A stretch of 64,000 nt of DNA from Oligoflexus sp. (GCF_035712445.1 NZ_DASTAT010000095.1:1-64000); one strand, 5' to 3'. Shown: positions 26,279-35,307, counted from the first letter of the stretch. Numbers and translations: made by a program. The notes: generated by a model from the sequence alone, not told the origin.

Positions 26279-27097
26279 ATGCTGGACTACAGAGCTGAAG
26301 AGCAAAAAGAGGCGCCTCAAGGAACTTCCATTCACGCCACCGCGATCATTTATAAAGGCGCGGAACTGGACGAAGGCGTGAGCGTCGGTCCCCGGGCTGT
26401 GATTGGTCCCAAGGTTAAGCTGGGCCGGAACGTAGTGGTCGGCGCGGGTGCTGTGGTGGAAGGCAAGACCACGGTCGGTGAAGGCACTCATATTTATCCT
26501 ATGGCCAGCATTGGCTCCGATCCCCAGGATCTGAAGTACCGCGGCGAGGACACCGAACTCATCATCGGTCGTAACAATCGGCTGCGCGAGTATGTGAACA
26601 TCTCCACTGGCACAGTGAACGGCGGTGGCAAGACCACGCTCGGTGATAATAATCTTATCATGGTCTACTCCCACATCGCCCACGACTGTCACATCGGAAG
26701 CAACTGCATACTGGCCAACGGTGTGCACCTTGCTGGTCATGTGGAAGTCGCGGATTTCGTGGTATTTGGGGGCATGTCCGGCGGGCACCAGTTCTGCCGC
26801 TTCGGTGAGCGCGCGATGATAGCCGCGGGAGCCATCGTAGTCCAGGATGTGCCGCCTTACTGTATGGTCCAGGGCGATCGTGCTCGTATTTCTGGCCTCA
26901 ATGTGGTCGGTTTGCGTCGTTCTGATTTACCAAAGCAGCGGATCTCTGATATAAAGAATATGTTCAAAATCCTCTTTAATGAGAATCTTACGATCGAAGA
27001 TGCAGTCAGCCGCATGGAGTTGGAAATTCCCGATTCCGAACAGCGACGAAAGTTCATTGATTTCCTCAAACGAAGTGAAAGGGGAGTCTGTCGTTGA
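26279..27097 (+). CDS. lpxA: UDP-N-acetylglucosamine acyltransferase LpxA
   Basis: 272 residues. First step of lipid A synthesis: transfer of a 3-hydroxyacyl chain from ACP to UDP-GlcNAc. Left-handed beta-helix hexapeptide repeats cover about 20-190; 'YSHIAHDCHIGSNCILAN' holds the catalytic His, 'LAGHVEVADF' and 'GGMSGGHQFC' carry the other conserved His. The helical C-terminal part is present. The N-terminus is about 15 residues longer than in E. coli. The TGA overlaps the TTG of the next gene. Confidence 0.94.
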   Translation: MLDYRAEEQKEAPQGTSIHATAIIYKGAELDEGVSVGPRAVIGPKVKLGRNVVVGAGAVVEGKTTVGEGTHIYPMASIGSDPQDLKYRGEDTELIIGRNNRLREYVNISTGTVNGGGKTTLGDNNLIMVYSHIAHDCHIGSNCILANGVHLAGHVEVADFVVFGGMSGGHQFCRFGERAMIAAGAIVVQDVPPYCMVQGDRARISGLNVVGLRRSDLPKQRISDIKNMFKILFNENLTIEDAVSRMELEIPDSEQRRKFIDFLKRSERGVCR

Positions 27098-28263
27098 AAA
27101 GGTCGAGCTATTTCATTTCCGCCCGTTCTGCGTCTGCCGATATTCTGGCTTCTGAACTGGTCCTGGCAATGAACGACCAATTCCCCAAGGTCGAATGCCT
27201 GGGGATTTTCGGAGAATGGTCGGGTCGTACGCGATCCTCCCCACTCGGTGACCTTCAAACCTGTCTCAGCCTTGGCCTGCATGACAAAGCGCAAATGTCG
27301 GAAGCGGCCAAAACTTTTTACGACCAACTCATTCAGGAATTGGAAAAGAACCTGCCCCAGGTCGCGATCCTGGTGGGCTATTCTTTTCTGCACCATGAAC
27401 TGGCCGGTTTTTTCAAAGCCCAAAACATTCCAGTCGTGCTTTATGAAATCACGCCGGTCGGTGCGATCAAGGGCATCGACTTCGCGACGGTCGGCCAGCG
27501 GCTTGAGATCGCTCTTGGGATCAGTCCCATGGGCAGCGATCTGGTCCAGAAGTCGGGCGTTCCATACTATTATATCGGCAGTCCGCATAAGGACCGCGTG
27601 GATCGCGTGATCGTGGAAGCGCCTTCGCTCGGACTGCAGCCGCAGCTGCCCATCGTCTCCATCTTTCCCGGCGGGCGCGTGGAAGGCTTTCAGGCCACCT
27701 TTCCGGTTTTTCAGCAGCTGGCTGAAAAGCTTTCGCAGGACAAGGGCATGCAGGTGGTGCTTTCGGTTGCGGATCAGTTGATCGAAGATTCCAGCATCAA
27801 ATTCGGAAATATGACCCTGAAACAGCTCATGGAGCAGGGGAAAACCAAGAAAGATGGTCTGCGGGTGATGCCTGGCATGCACCTGGAGCTTCTTTCGCTT
27901 TCCACCCTGGCCATTACAGGGTGCGGGGCGATCACCATGGAATGTGGTCTTTTCCAGGTTCCTGTGATGCCGATTTATCCCAGCAGCATGACTCAGAATG
28001 GATCGCGCAGCCTTTTGAATCAGACGGTAGGGAAGGCTGTGGTCAACGAATACGGTTCCGACACCCCCGCCGATCAGCTGCTGGCTGTGGCCAAAAAGCT
28101 GATCAGTGCTGGCCCTGAGCGCGATAAGATGCTAAAAGACCTGCTTGATGTGAAGCTTAGCCTGCAGGGCTTCGCGGCCGAAAACGCTGCTGACTACATC
28201 GGCCGCGAAATCGGACAATGGAAGCAGGGCAAACGCGCCGCCAAGGGCAACAAAACTGCATGA
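27094..28263 (+). CDS. divergent LpxB-like protein (lipid A disaccharide synthase position)
   Basis: 389 residues, with start TTG 27094 overlapping the lpxA stop. Position and overall fold cues (GT-B layout, 'LPIVSIFPGGRVEGFQATFPVFQQLAE' for the second domain, 'LAITGCGAITMECGLFQVPVMPIY' for the acceptor/donor cleft) indicate an LpxB relative. Yet the usual family motifs are missing: the N-terminal GExSGD-type block reads ARSASAD, the region matching the IDAPDF motif of E. coli LpxB reads YSFLHHEL, SPSVWAW reads TPVGAIK and the GHP/GH block reads IGSPHKD. It may act on a different acceptor, be a regulator, or be a lost-function copy with a canonical LpxB elsewhere. Coupled to the ABC exporter by an ATGA overlap. 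Confidence 0.6.
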   Translation: MKRSSYFISARSASADILASELVLAMNDQFPKVECLGIFGEWSGRTRSSPLGDLQTCLSLGLHDKAQMSEAAKTFYDQLIQELEKNLPQVAILVGYSFLHHELAGFFKAQNIPVVLYEITPVGAIKGIDFATVGQRLEIALGISPMGSDLVQKSGVPYYYIGSPHKDRVDRVIVEAPSLGLQPQLPIVSIFPGGRVEGFQATFPVFQQLAEKLSQDKGMQVVLSVADQLIEDSSIKFGNMTLKQLMEQGKTKKDGLRVMPGMHLELLSLSTLAITGCGAITMECGLFQVPVMPIYPSSMTQNGSRSLLNQTVGKAVVNEYGSDTPADQLLAVAKKLISAGPERDKMLKDLLDVKLSLQGFAAENAADYIGREIGQWKQGKRAAKGNKTA

Positions 28264-30095
28264 ATCCCCGGATCAGTCTGCGGACCTGGTTCAAGCCTTT
28301 GGTGCTTGAGCCCCTCAGCGAAATTAAATCCTGTCTCATTCAAATCGTGCTTTCGCTCGGCCTTCTCTCGGCTGCGCAGGGTCTTTTTCTTCTGCTCATC
28401 GGCCCCCTCTTCAAAGCGATGTTCGACACCCCGGTCGATGGCACTTTCACACTGAATAGCCTTTTTCCGAGCGCCGTGGCCGGATGGTTCCAGGACCTGG
28501 GTCCGATGACCATCACCCGCGCGGAGCTTGCGAAGTATCTGCCTTTCGCTATTTTTTTCGCGGCCGTGGTCAATGGCTTCGCGGGCTTCATCTATCAGCA
28601 CCAGCAGCAGGTGATGGCTCTGCATCTGGGCCGGCGCTATCGCGAAAAACTATTCGCGGCGATCCTGCAGCTGCCCTTTCAGAAGGCGACGCTGAAGTCA
28701 CCGGGTGAATGGATGTCGGTGGTGATGAATGATGTGGCCTTTCTTCAGATGCGACTTTCCGATCTTCTGACGGGACTGGTTCGTGACGGCATCATGGTCC
28801 TGGCTTCGGTGCTGGCGCTTTATTTTATCCACTGGCCCTCGGCTTTGATTCTGACCGTACTGGCCATTCCCTTGATGGCGAGCACCGGCCGCACCGGCAA
28901 GCGCATTGCCGTGTTTGCCGAGCTTTGGCAGCGGGAACTCGGCCGCATGGTGAGCGCCGTCCTGGATTTGCGGAAACGATTTGAATTCATTCGGGCCCAG
29001 CGTGGCGAGGCGCTGGAAAAGGAAAGGTTCAAACAGATGAATCATGGATACTATCGCATGATTCGCCGTTCGATATTTATCCGCGCGGCCCTGGCTCCCA
29101 GCGTCGAGCTTATGGGTTTTCTGATGTTCGCGGCCATCCTTTGGGCGGTGACGCGGCAGGTGCAGGGTTTTCGCCTGGAAGCCAGCCAGCTCCTGCAGTT
29201 CTTTGCTGCACTCGGGATCGTTTTGCGGCCGTTGAAAAGCGTGGGCGAGCAGCTGGCGCGTTATCATGAAACGAAGGGGATACTGAAGCAGAGTCTTCAA
29301 ACGTTTGCCACTGTCCGCGAACTTGCAGAAACCCGCAGCATCCAACCGGATGTGACACGGGGGAAGGATGTCAAAGCATGGAACCCCGAACAGGGACTCC
29401 ATATTCAAAAAATATCAGTCGCGTACAAGGAAGGCTTTCGCCTGACGGCCGCGGACTTGAAATTGGAACCGGGTAAAACCGTGGCCCTGATCGGCCCCAG
29501 CGGCGCCGGCAAATCCAGTCTGATCAAGGTTCTTGCCGGACTTTTGCAGGCTGAGGATTGGCAGGCGGACCAGACTCTGGAATCGGTTGTGAAAGCCGCG
29601 ACCCTTGTCAGTCAGAAGCCCTTTCTTTTCTCTGCGAGCATTCGCGAGAATCTTCTCTATGGACATCCTACTGGTTCGTCGGATGATGAACTCCTGAAAG
29701 AATTGGATTTCGTCGGTCTGAGCGCTGAGTTAAAGGCGATGGATCAGACTCTCGACAGCCCGGTCGATTTCATTCAAACGCCCCTGTCCGGTGGTCAGAT
29801 GCAGCGGCTCACGATCGCGCGCGCCATGCTGCGGCCGCAGCCTTTGCTTTTGATGGATGAAGTCACAGCAGCCATCGACCCCCTGGCGGAAGAAGCGATT
29901 ACGCGACGCGTGATCGAACGCTGTCATGAAAAAAATCTTTGTTTGCTCTTCGTCACCCATCGTCTGCAGCAGCTCCCATATTTTGATGAAATTTGGTTTG
30001 TCGAGGCGGGAACCGTAAGGAAATTCGCCTCCTACAATCATCTCTTCCAGGATTCCCGCATCCATCGCTTCATCGACGACCAGCATTCTCCTTGA
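28260..30095 (+). CDS. MsbA-like lipid A exporter (ABC half-transporter)
   Basis: 611 residues from ATG 28260, which overlaps the preceding stop. Six membrane helices in residues 1 to about 310, then an ABC ATPase from about 370: Walker A GPSGAGKSS, Q-loop LVSQKPFLF, signature LSGGQMQR, Walker B LLLMDEVTAAID, H-loop FVTHR. Type IV exporter fold. Lipid A flipping by an MsbA homodimer fits the place after the lpx genes, but the sequence alone would also allow another lipid or peptide substrate. It closes the operon that begins at 20857. Confidence 0.85.
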   Translation: MNPRISLRTWFKPLVLEPLSEIKSCLIQIVLSLGLLSAAQGLFLLLIGPLFKAMFDTPVDGTFTLNSLFPSAVAGWFQDLGPMTITRAELAKYLPFAIFFAAVVNGFAGFIYQHQQQVMALHLGRRYREKLFAAILQLPFQKATLKSPGEWMSVVMNDVAFLQMRLSDLLTGLVRDGIMVLASVLALYFIHWPSALILTVLAIPLMASTGRTGKRIAVFAELWQRELGRMVSAVLDLRKRFEFIRAQRGEALEKERFKQMNHGYYRMIRRSIFIRAALAPSVELMGFLMFAAILWAVTRQVQGFRLEASQLLQFFAALGIVLRPLKSVGEQLARYHETKGILKQSLQTFATVRELAETRSIQPDVTRGKDVKAWNPEQGLHIQKISVAYKEGFRLTAADLKLEPGKTVALIGPSGAGKSSLIKVLAGLLQAEDWQADQTLESVVKAATLVSQKPFLFSASIRENLLYGHPTGSSDDELLKELDFVGLSAELKAMDQTLDSPVDFIQTPLSGGQMQRLTIARAMLRPQPLLLMDEVTAAIDPLAEEAITRRVIERCHEKNLCLLFVTHRLQQLPYFDEIWFVEAGTVRKFASYNHLFQDSRIHRFIDDQHSP

Positions 30096-30232
30096 CTGCC
30101 AAAACATTGACGGACGCGGCTGTCTTGCGTCCTGCGTTGAGAGGTTTTAGAATAATTCTAGGACTGCCACACGCATCATTCTATGCAGACTTTATTATGG
30201 GCGCCCGCCCTGCTGCTTCCAGGGAGACAAGG

Positions 30233-31201
30233 ATGAACGATACGAATCTCGATCCAAATTCGAATGCCGCCTTCAGTCAGAATACAGGCGCGCAATCCAA
30301 TCCTTTTACGGGCGAATTGAAAGGCGAGTTCTCGAGCGACTTCGGTACGAATACCAACGCCGTGTCGCAGATTTTCAAAAGCGGGGGTTTTGCTTCTGAA
30401 AACAAAACCAAGCTGATCCTCGGCGCTGTCGCCGTGATCGCAATCCTCGGCGCCGCTTATTTCTTCGTCGCGTCTCCTTCTGAGGACGAGGCCACGACCG
30501 CTGAAGAAGCGATGGATGAAGAAGAAGGCATGGGCGAAGAGGGTATGGCGGACATGGGCGAAACCGCTCCCACTGACGCCAAACCCATTGAAGCCGCGAA
30601 ACCAACTGAGATGGCCGCGCCTGCCGCTGAAACAGCGCCTGCCACCAGCACCGGCGCCATCGCCCTGACATCGCCTGCCAACGGCGCTGCGCAGACCTAC
30701 GATGAAACCGAAGGCCCTGCGGAATTCCAGTGGGAAGGTCCTGCGGATCAAATCGTGTTCTCGCGCAGCCAGACCATGAACCCACCGGTTAAAGTCGTAA
30801 CTTTGAATGGTGCCAGCACCTTTAGCTTTGAAAATCCTTATCCTGGAACCTGGTACTGGCAGGTGAAGAACGCCAGCGGTGCCAGCGAAGTTCGCAGCTT
30901 TAAGATCGCGGCCCCTGCACGTCGCTCCTTCCCCGTCACGCAGCCGACATCGGGCGGTTCGATCTCGGGCAATGGTGGAGTCGTCTCCTGGCAGGCCGGC
31001 GAGAAGATTGCCCGCTATTCTGTGGAGTTCACTCCCGCGGGCCAGTCCTTTGCAGCGCCTTCCCACCGCTTCGGCTCGTCGGGAACCAGCGTCGCTATCC
31101 AAGGTGTGAGTCCCGGCAGTTATGATGTGCGGGTTGGTGCTTTCTCGGAAGTCGCAGGGCGCTGGGAATGGCAGGTTATCAAAAACGTGACCGTCCAATA
31201 G
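30233..31201 (+). CDS. membrane-anchored protein with two Ig-like repeats, unknown function
   Basis: 322 residues. An Asn/Thr/Ser-rich cytoplasmic head (about 1-55), one membrane helix (LILGAVAVIAILGAAYFFV, about 60-80), an acidic Glu/Met/Ala/Pro-rich linker (to about 135), and two related beta domains: 'LTSPANGAA...AEFQWEG..DQIVFSRS' and 'TQPTSGGSISG...VVSWQAGEKIARYSVEF'. The pattern is that of Ig/Fn3-like modules found in FecR-domain and cell-surface proteins. The linker length suggests spanning the periplasm or peptidoglycan. GGGAGACAAGG is directly before the ATG at 30233; longer frames upstream run into the exporter gene. Function unknown. Confidence 0.75.
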   Translation: MNDTNLDPNSNAAFSQNTGAQSNPFTGELKGEFSSDFGTNTNAVSQIFKSGGFASENKTKLILGAVAVIAILGAAYFFVASPSEDEATTAEEAMDEEEGMGEEGMADMGETAPTDAKPIEAAKPTEMAAPAAETAPATSTGAIALTSPANGAAQTYDETEGPAEFQWEGPADQIVFSRSQTMNPPVKVVTLNGASTFSFENPYPGTWYWQVKNASGASEVRSFKIAAPARRSFPVTQPTSGGSISGNGGVVSWQAGEKIARYSVEFTPAGQSFAAPSHRFGSSGTSVAIQGVSPGSYDVRVGAFSEVAGRWEWQVIKNVTVQ

Positions 31202-31227
31202 TCTTGCAACTCCCTAGGAAATTCCGT

Positions 31228-31258
31228 AAACGCTTTCATTAGGAAAGCGTTTTTTTTT
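31228..31258 (+). terminator. strong Rho-independent terminator
   Basis: A perfect 10-bp stem AAACGCTTTC (31228-31237) and GAAAGCGTTT (31243-31252), loop ATTAG, with a continuing T run to 31258. Confidence 0.95.
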
Positions 31259-31275
31259 ATTTTCAGGGGGATGCC

Positions 31276-31827
31276 TTGCATAAAGCCGCGCTCCGCGAAC
31301 AGTTCCTGCAAAAACGCCTGGCCATGCCCGAATCGGAATGGACGGACAGAAGCGATGCGCTCGTCGATCAGCTGCTCGCGTGGCTCAAGGGCAAAACCTT
31401 CGATCACTATATCCTTTACCGCAGTTTTCGCCGTGAACCCTCGCTTGAGCGCCTGGCTTCCATCCTGCCGACCGATGACACGTTTTATCCTCGCATCCAG
31501 GGCAAGGCCATGAATTTTTATTCCACCGCGGGGGGCTTTGAGACCAACCGTTTCGGGCTGGAAGAGCCTCATGCCCATCCAGCGCGCGAGCTGCAGGTTT
31601 TTTCTGCCAAGACGCTTTTGATCATACCGGCGGTCGCCTATGACCTTCAGTGTTTTCGTTTGGGGTATGGCGGAGGTTTCTTTGATCGCTTTCTGGATCA
31701 TAAGGTCCTTACGACCTTGGGCGTCTCATTCGATAACTTCGTGGTGAAGGAACTCCCGCGGGAGGTTCATGATCAACCTGTTCAGACTGTGATTACCGAC
31801 AAGCGAGTGCTCACGCGATCTTCCTAA
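31276..31827 (+). CDS. 5-formyltetrahydrofolate cyclo-ligase
   Basis: 183 residues. ATP-dependent conversion of 5-formyl-THF to 5,10-methenyl-THF, returning a storage/inhibitory folate to the pool. Seen: N-terminal 'KAALREQFLQKRLAM' (nucleotide-binding basic residues) and the C-terminal signature 'LGYGGGFFDRFL'. Start TTG 31276 follows CAGGGGG with 5-base spacing; the nearby ATG at 31271 is out of frame. First gene of a run of four co-directional genes. Confidence 0.9.
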   Translation: MHKAALREQFLQKRLAMPESEWTDRSDALVDQLLAWLKGKTFDHYILYRSFRREPSLERLASILPTDDTFYPRIQGKAMNFYSTAGGFETNRFGLEEPHAHPARELQVFSAKTLLIIPAVAYDLQCFRLGYGGGFFDRFLDHKVLTTLGVSFDNFVVKELPREVHDQPVQTVITDKRVLTRSS

Positions 31828-31872
31828 ATCTGTTACAATATGAACCGTAATCAGATAAGGGGGACACTGGGG

Positions 31873-32802
31873 GTGGCACGCATCGCAGCCATCGTGGGCT
31901 GTTGTTTACTTTTGTCCCTGTTTCCCTTGCAGGCGCAGGTGACCACGCTCACGCCCAAGGTTTGGAATGGAGAGGCTCTGGCGAAAGACGAGGGGCTTTT
32001 CTATCTTCAAGGTTCCATCATTGATTCGAACGCCCAGCATAAGGGCGGGTCTTTTTCCTTTATCATCTTCGGCAAGAATCATCAGAAAGCCTATAGCGTT
32101 CAGCTTGATACCGCCGCGCTCGGCCAGCATCCCGACAAGGTCTGGAAGCTGAAAGAGGATGACTATCAGATCGCCCAGGTTCAGCATGTGGATAGCCAGG
32201 GCAAGCGTTGGATTTGGAAGGGTCCTTATCGGACCGCCCTTCAGGTGCGAAGCAAGAGCCTTTCCAACTTTGGCATCTGGTACCTCGTTCAGCTGAAGCA
32301 GGCGGGTCAGCTCAGCATTCTGATCAAACCATCCCCGAACACCTTTCAGGCCGCGAAATCCCAGGGCAGCATCGCGCGGGTCATCGACGCCGTGAGCGGC
32401 CGCGAGCAGGCTACCTTCGAGCAGAAGGCCGCCGCGCGCCAGGGTGAGATCCGCGCCGTGATGCGTTCCACGCGGACCATCGGCATGTTTTATAAGTTGA
32501 ATCTCTTCCGTCAGAATCAATACGCGCCCACGGTAATCGGCGTTATCCAAAGCAACGATCCCGACCTCAGGACATGCTACACCGATTTTCTGGACCGCGG
32601 GACACCAGGCAAGGGGACCATCAGCTATACGATGCTGCTGTCGCATCAAAGCCACAGCATTAAATCCTTGAAAGTGAAGCAGGCGGAAATCAAGGATGAA
32701 CGTTTTTTAGAGTGCCTTTATTATAAGCTGATGGCCTTAAGCTTCCCCATCAAGGAAAGCATGATCGGTGAACTGTCGCTCATTTTCCAGGTGGGCACCT
32801 GA
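31873..32802 (+). CDS. exported protein with AgmX/PglI-type C-terminal domain
   Basis: 309 residues. I favour GTG 31873: AAGGGGGA is 8 bases upstream and the N-terminus becomes a clean signal peptide ending LQAQ; an ATG at 31840 has no ribosome site. The C-terminal 100 residues fit the AgmX/PglI domain pattern: 'VIQSNDPDLRTCYTDFLDR', '.GKGTISYTMLLSHQSHSI', and 'LECLYYKLMALSFPI', with the paired Cys (RTCY ... LECL) of that family. In myxobacteria such domains occur in gliding-motility/envelope proteins. The N-terminal part is beta-rich and unrecognised. Short spacing to the HAMP-protein gene suggests one operon. Confidence 0.7.
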   Translation: MARIAAIVGCCLLLSLFPLQAQVTTLTPKVWNGEALAKDEGLFYLQGSIIDSNAQHKGGSFSFIIFGKNHQKAYSVQLDTAALGQHPDKVWKLKEDDYQIAQVQHVDSQGKRWIWKGPYRTALQVRSKSLSNFGIWYLVQLKQAGQLSILIKPSPNTFQAAKSQGSIARVIDAVSGREQATFEQKAAARQGEIRAVMRSTRTIGMFYKLNLFRQNQYAPTVIGVIQSNDPDLRTCYTDFLDRGTPGKGTISYTMLLSHQSHSIKSLKVKQAEIKDERFLECLYYKLMALSFPIKESMIGELSLIFQVGT

Positions 32803-32814
32803 AGGAGATTCGAC

Positions 32815-33309
32815 GTGAGTTTTTATAGTGAAAAACTTTTGAAGCGGCGGCTGTCCAATTTTCTTCTGCAGCCGATCATCCAGACAAGGCTTGGGCTTTA
32901 CTGCATCCTCCTTTCCTTTCTGTTCGCCGGCGTGATCGCGGCTATCGTTTATGTCCACCTGGGGCAGCTGTTCGGGTTCATCATCGAGATGACCGACGCT
33001 CCGGAAGAGGTTCAGACGATCATCCTGAGCTACCTGTCGAGCATACAGACGTCGATTTACCTTGCGCTGGGGTCTTATATTCTTTTCGTTCTGGCGATTT
33101 CGATTTGGTATACGCATCGCCTCGTCGGCCCCATGGTGGCGTTCAAGCGGCACTTTGAAGCTCTTCAGCAAGGTAATTTTACCCACCGAACCAACCTCAG
33201 AAAGAATGATGCCTTTCATGAAGCAGCCAACGAGCTGAATAAGGCGACGGAGTTTTTGGGGGAGCGGTATGGTGAAAAATCCAGCAAAATAGAGCACTTG
33301 CAAAATTAA
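32815..33309 (+). CDS. two-helix membrane protein with HAMP domain and no output domain
   Basis: 164 residues. TM1 about 25-50, a 35-residue periplasmic loop, TM2 about 80-102, then a HAMP domain ('THRLVGPMVAFKRHFEALQQGNFTHRTNLRKNDAFHEAANELN') and a short coiled-coil tail. It lacks kinase, methyl-accepting or cyclase modules. Such stand-alone HAMP proteins may pair with another receptor; the next gene encodes a cyclase-type receptor. GTG 32815 has GGAGA 6 bases upstream. Confidence 0.8.
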   Translation: MSFYSEKLLKRRLSNFLLQPIIQTRLGLYCILLSFLFAGVIAAIVYVHLGQLFGFIIEMTDAPEEVQTIILSYLSSIQTSIYLALGSYILFVLAISIWYTHRLVGPMVAFKRHFEALQQGNFTHRTNLRKNDAFHEAANELNKATEFLGERYGEKSSKIEHLQN

Positions 33310-33389
33310 TTCAGGATTCAAGACCAGGGGTTTCAAGTGAAATCCCTGGCATACCGATCCCTTAGCCAGTTGGACTGGTAAAGGGACCC

Positions 33390-35306
33390 ATGCGAATCCT
33401 GGTTTTCATCGTGCTGCTTTTTCTGCACGCGGCTGCGACTCTGGCTGCTGCGTTTGAACCTATTGTGATCACGCCCGGCACGCACTACCTTCACATCTCG
33501 AACTTTCATTCGCTCGACAATCGTGAAACGCGCTTTGATGCTGACGCCATCCTTTCCGGGCAGCATGATGCGCTGTTCACAACTCACGACCGTTACGCAA
33601 AAATGCTGGGAATACCCAATAACCCCATGAAGGGTGATTACTGGGTGCGGATCGAAATTGATAATCAGACCGGCCAGGATCTGACTCTCCTGAGTGAAAA
33701 TGGAATGACTCCCAGTCTCAGTCGGATCTTTATACAGGACGCCAGGACTCGCGAGATTCGTCAGGCTTTTGTCCCGGGGGATCGTCTGCGTCGCTCGATG
33801 CAGGGTTTTCCTGTGCCGTCGGGTGCCTGGCGTGTTTACGTGGAAATCCTCCCTGACGAATTTTCAATGCCGGTTGTAAACCTGAGTATCAAGTCACCGC
33901 AAGGTCTCCTTCACGATTCGCCCGAGCGACACGTTCTTACAATGTCCTATGGCATATGCCTCGCTCTTATTGCGTATAACTTTGTCCTGGCTTTGACCCT
34001 GAGGCATCGCGCTCATGTCATCTACATTTTCTATAATATAGCCTTGCTGCTTTATTATGAGGGGCGTTATCAGGTTTTAGCCGAACAGTTTGGTTTTCCT
34101 GAAATTCCACGGGCGGCCTTGATCAGTATCAATTGTTCTTCCTCGTTTCTATTTTTGACTTTCCTTTATCATATGCTGGATATTCGGAAGAATCTGCCAG
34201 GTTGGAAGTGGCCGCTGCGCATTGTTTTTGCGTGCTGGCCATTCATCATCGTATTTTCGTTCATCAACCTGACCTGGGCTCAGATGGCCTTGATCAATAT
34301 GCTGATCTTTTCCACGCCGCTCACCATGGGGATCGGTGTCCATTCTGCTCTAAAAAAGGTCCCAGGCGCACGAATTCTGCTGATCGCTGCCGTCATTCCC
34401 AGCCTGGGCACCATGATTCATTTCATGCATCAATTCTTCGCGCAATGGCTGCCTCATGCCTTTATCAACTGCGCTCAGATGCTGGCGTTGGATATCGAGA
34501 TGATCCTGATGTCGATGACCATCGGCTTTAAGATTAACCGCGAGCAGGAGCGGCTTCGCAGTAAAATTGATCACGCCTATACGGAACTGAAAACGATTGT
34601 TTACCCGCACCAGGTGCAGCAGATCTGGGATGGAATGCCGCTGGATCAAACCATGCCTGTCGGTCAGAAGAATGCATTCATCCTGGTTTTCGACGTCGTG
34701 GCGAGCAGTAAAATGCAGATCGCTGACCCCCGATCTTTCCTTTCCGCGATCTTCCATGACTGTTCCAATTTGATGATGGAAAATTATCAGACCGATCCTT
34801 TGGTTGCGAATGGATATCGCGTCAAGGAAATGGGCGATGGCTTTCTCTGCAGTGTAGGCTTTCCCTTTGGTTGTCCGGATTCCAATGCGGCCGACCACAG
34901 CGTGAAGATGGCCCATAAATTTCTGGATATCTTCAAAAGGCATGTGGAACGCGTGGGAGCGCCCGGCAGCATTCACTGCGCGATCGGGATTGCCTACGGG
35001 ACTGTCGAGGCCTTTTATCCGGAATCAGGAACGCAGGTTTACGATCTCTTCGGTCGCGGCATTATCCTTGCGCACCGGTACGAGAGCATGCGGGATATTC
35101 TCTTCCGCTGGCTCAAGCGGCGCGATGATATTATTATTCTGCATCAGCCGGTATTTGATCAGCTCTCCGATGCCTATCGCCAGGAATTCGTGGAAGTGGA
35201 TCTCACCGCGTCCGACTTTAAGGTCCGCGATGACGAAGAAGCCACTCGACTCTATTATCAACTGGCTTCAGGCCGCACCCAGCGGCAGTTGCTGCGCGGC
35301 GCCTGA
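33390..35306 (+). CDS. 7TMR-DISM receptor with class III cyclase-like domain
   Basis: 638 residues. Signal peptide, a DISM-type extracellular beta domain (about 25-175: 'GDYWVRIEIDNQTGQDLTLLSENG...'), seven membrane helices (about 185-385), a short coil, and a C-terminal class III cyclase homology domain (about 425-620). The cyclase keeps the first metal Asp (LVFDVV), the Lys and Asp of KEMGDGF and a Tyr-Asp-x-x-Gly block (YDLFGRG), but the Asn of the usual 'TVNVASR' segment is replaced (GIILAHR), so activity is uncertain. Likely senses an external ligand and signals through cAMP or as a regulatory cyclase relative. Confidence 0.82.
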   Translation: MRILVFIVLLFLHAAATLAAAFEPIVITPGTHYLHISNFHSLDNRETRFDADAILSGQHDALFTTHDRYAKMLGIPNNPMKGDYWVRIEIDNQTGQDLTLLSENGMTPSLSRIFIQDARTREIRQAFVPGDRLRRSMQGFPVPSGAWRVYVEILPDEFSMPVVNLSIKSPQGLLHDSPERHVLTMSYGICLALIAYNFVLALTLRHRAHVIYIFYNIALLLYYEGRYQVLAEQFGFPEIPRAALISINCSSSFLFLTFLYHMLDIRKNLPGWKWPLRIVFACWPFIIVFSFINLTWAQMALINMLIFSTPLTMGIGVHSALKKVPGARILLIAAVIPSLGTMIHFMHQFFAQWLPHAFINCAQMLALDIEMILMSMTIGFKINREQERLRSKIDHAYTELKTIVYPHQVQQIWDGMPLDQTMPVGQKNAFILVFDVVASSKMQIADPRSFLSAIFHDCSNLMMENYQTDPLVANGYRVKEMGDGFLCSVGFPFGCPDSNAADHSVKMAHKFLDIFKRHVERVGAPGSIHCAIGIAYGTVEAFYPESGTQVYDLFGRGIILAHRYESMRDILFRWLKRRDDIIILHQPVFDQLSDAYRQEFVEVDLTASDFKVRDDEEATRLYYQLASGRTQRQLLRGA

Positions 35307-35307
35307 A

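Noticed and set aside
31201..31275. 6S RNA-like gene upstream of the folate cyclo-ligase gene, as in some proteobacteria
   Set aside because: Only 74 bases separate the neighbouring genes and they hold a terminator; there is no room for 6S RNA.
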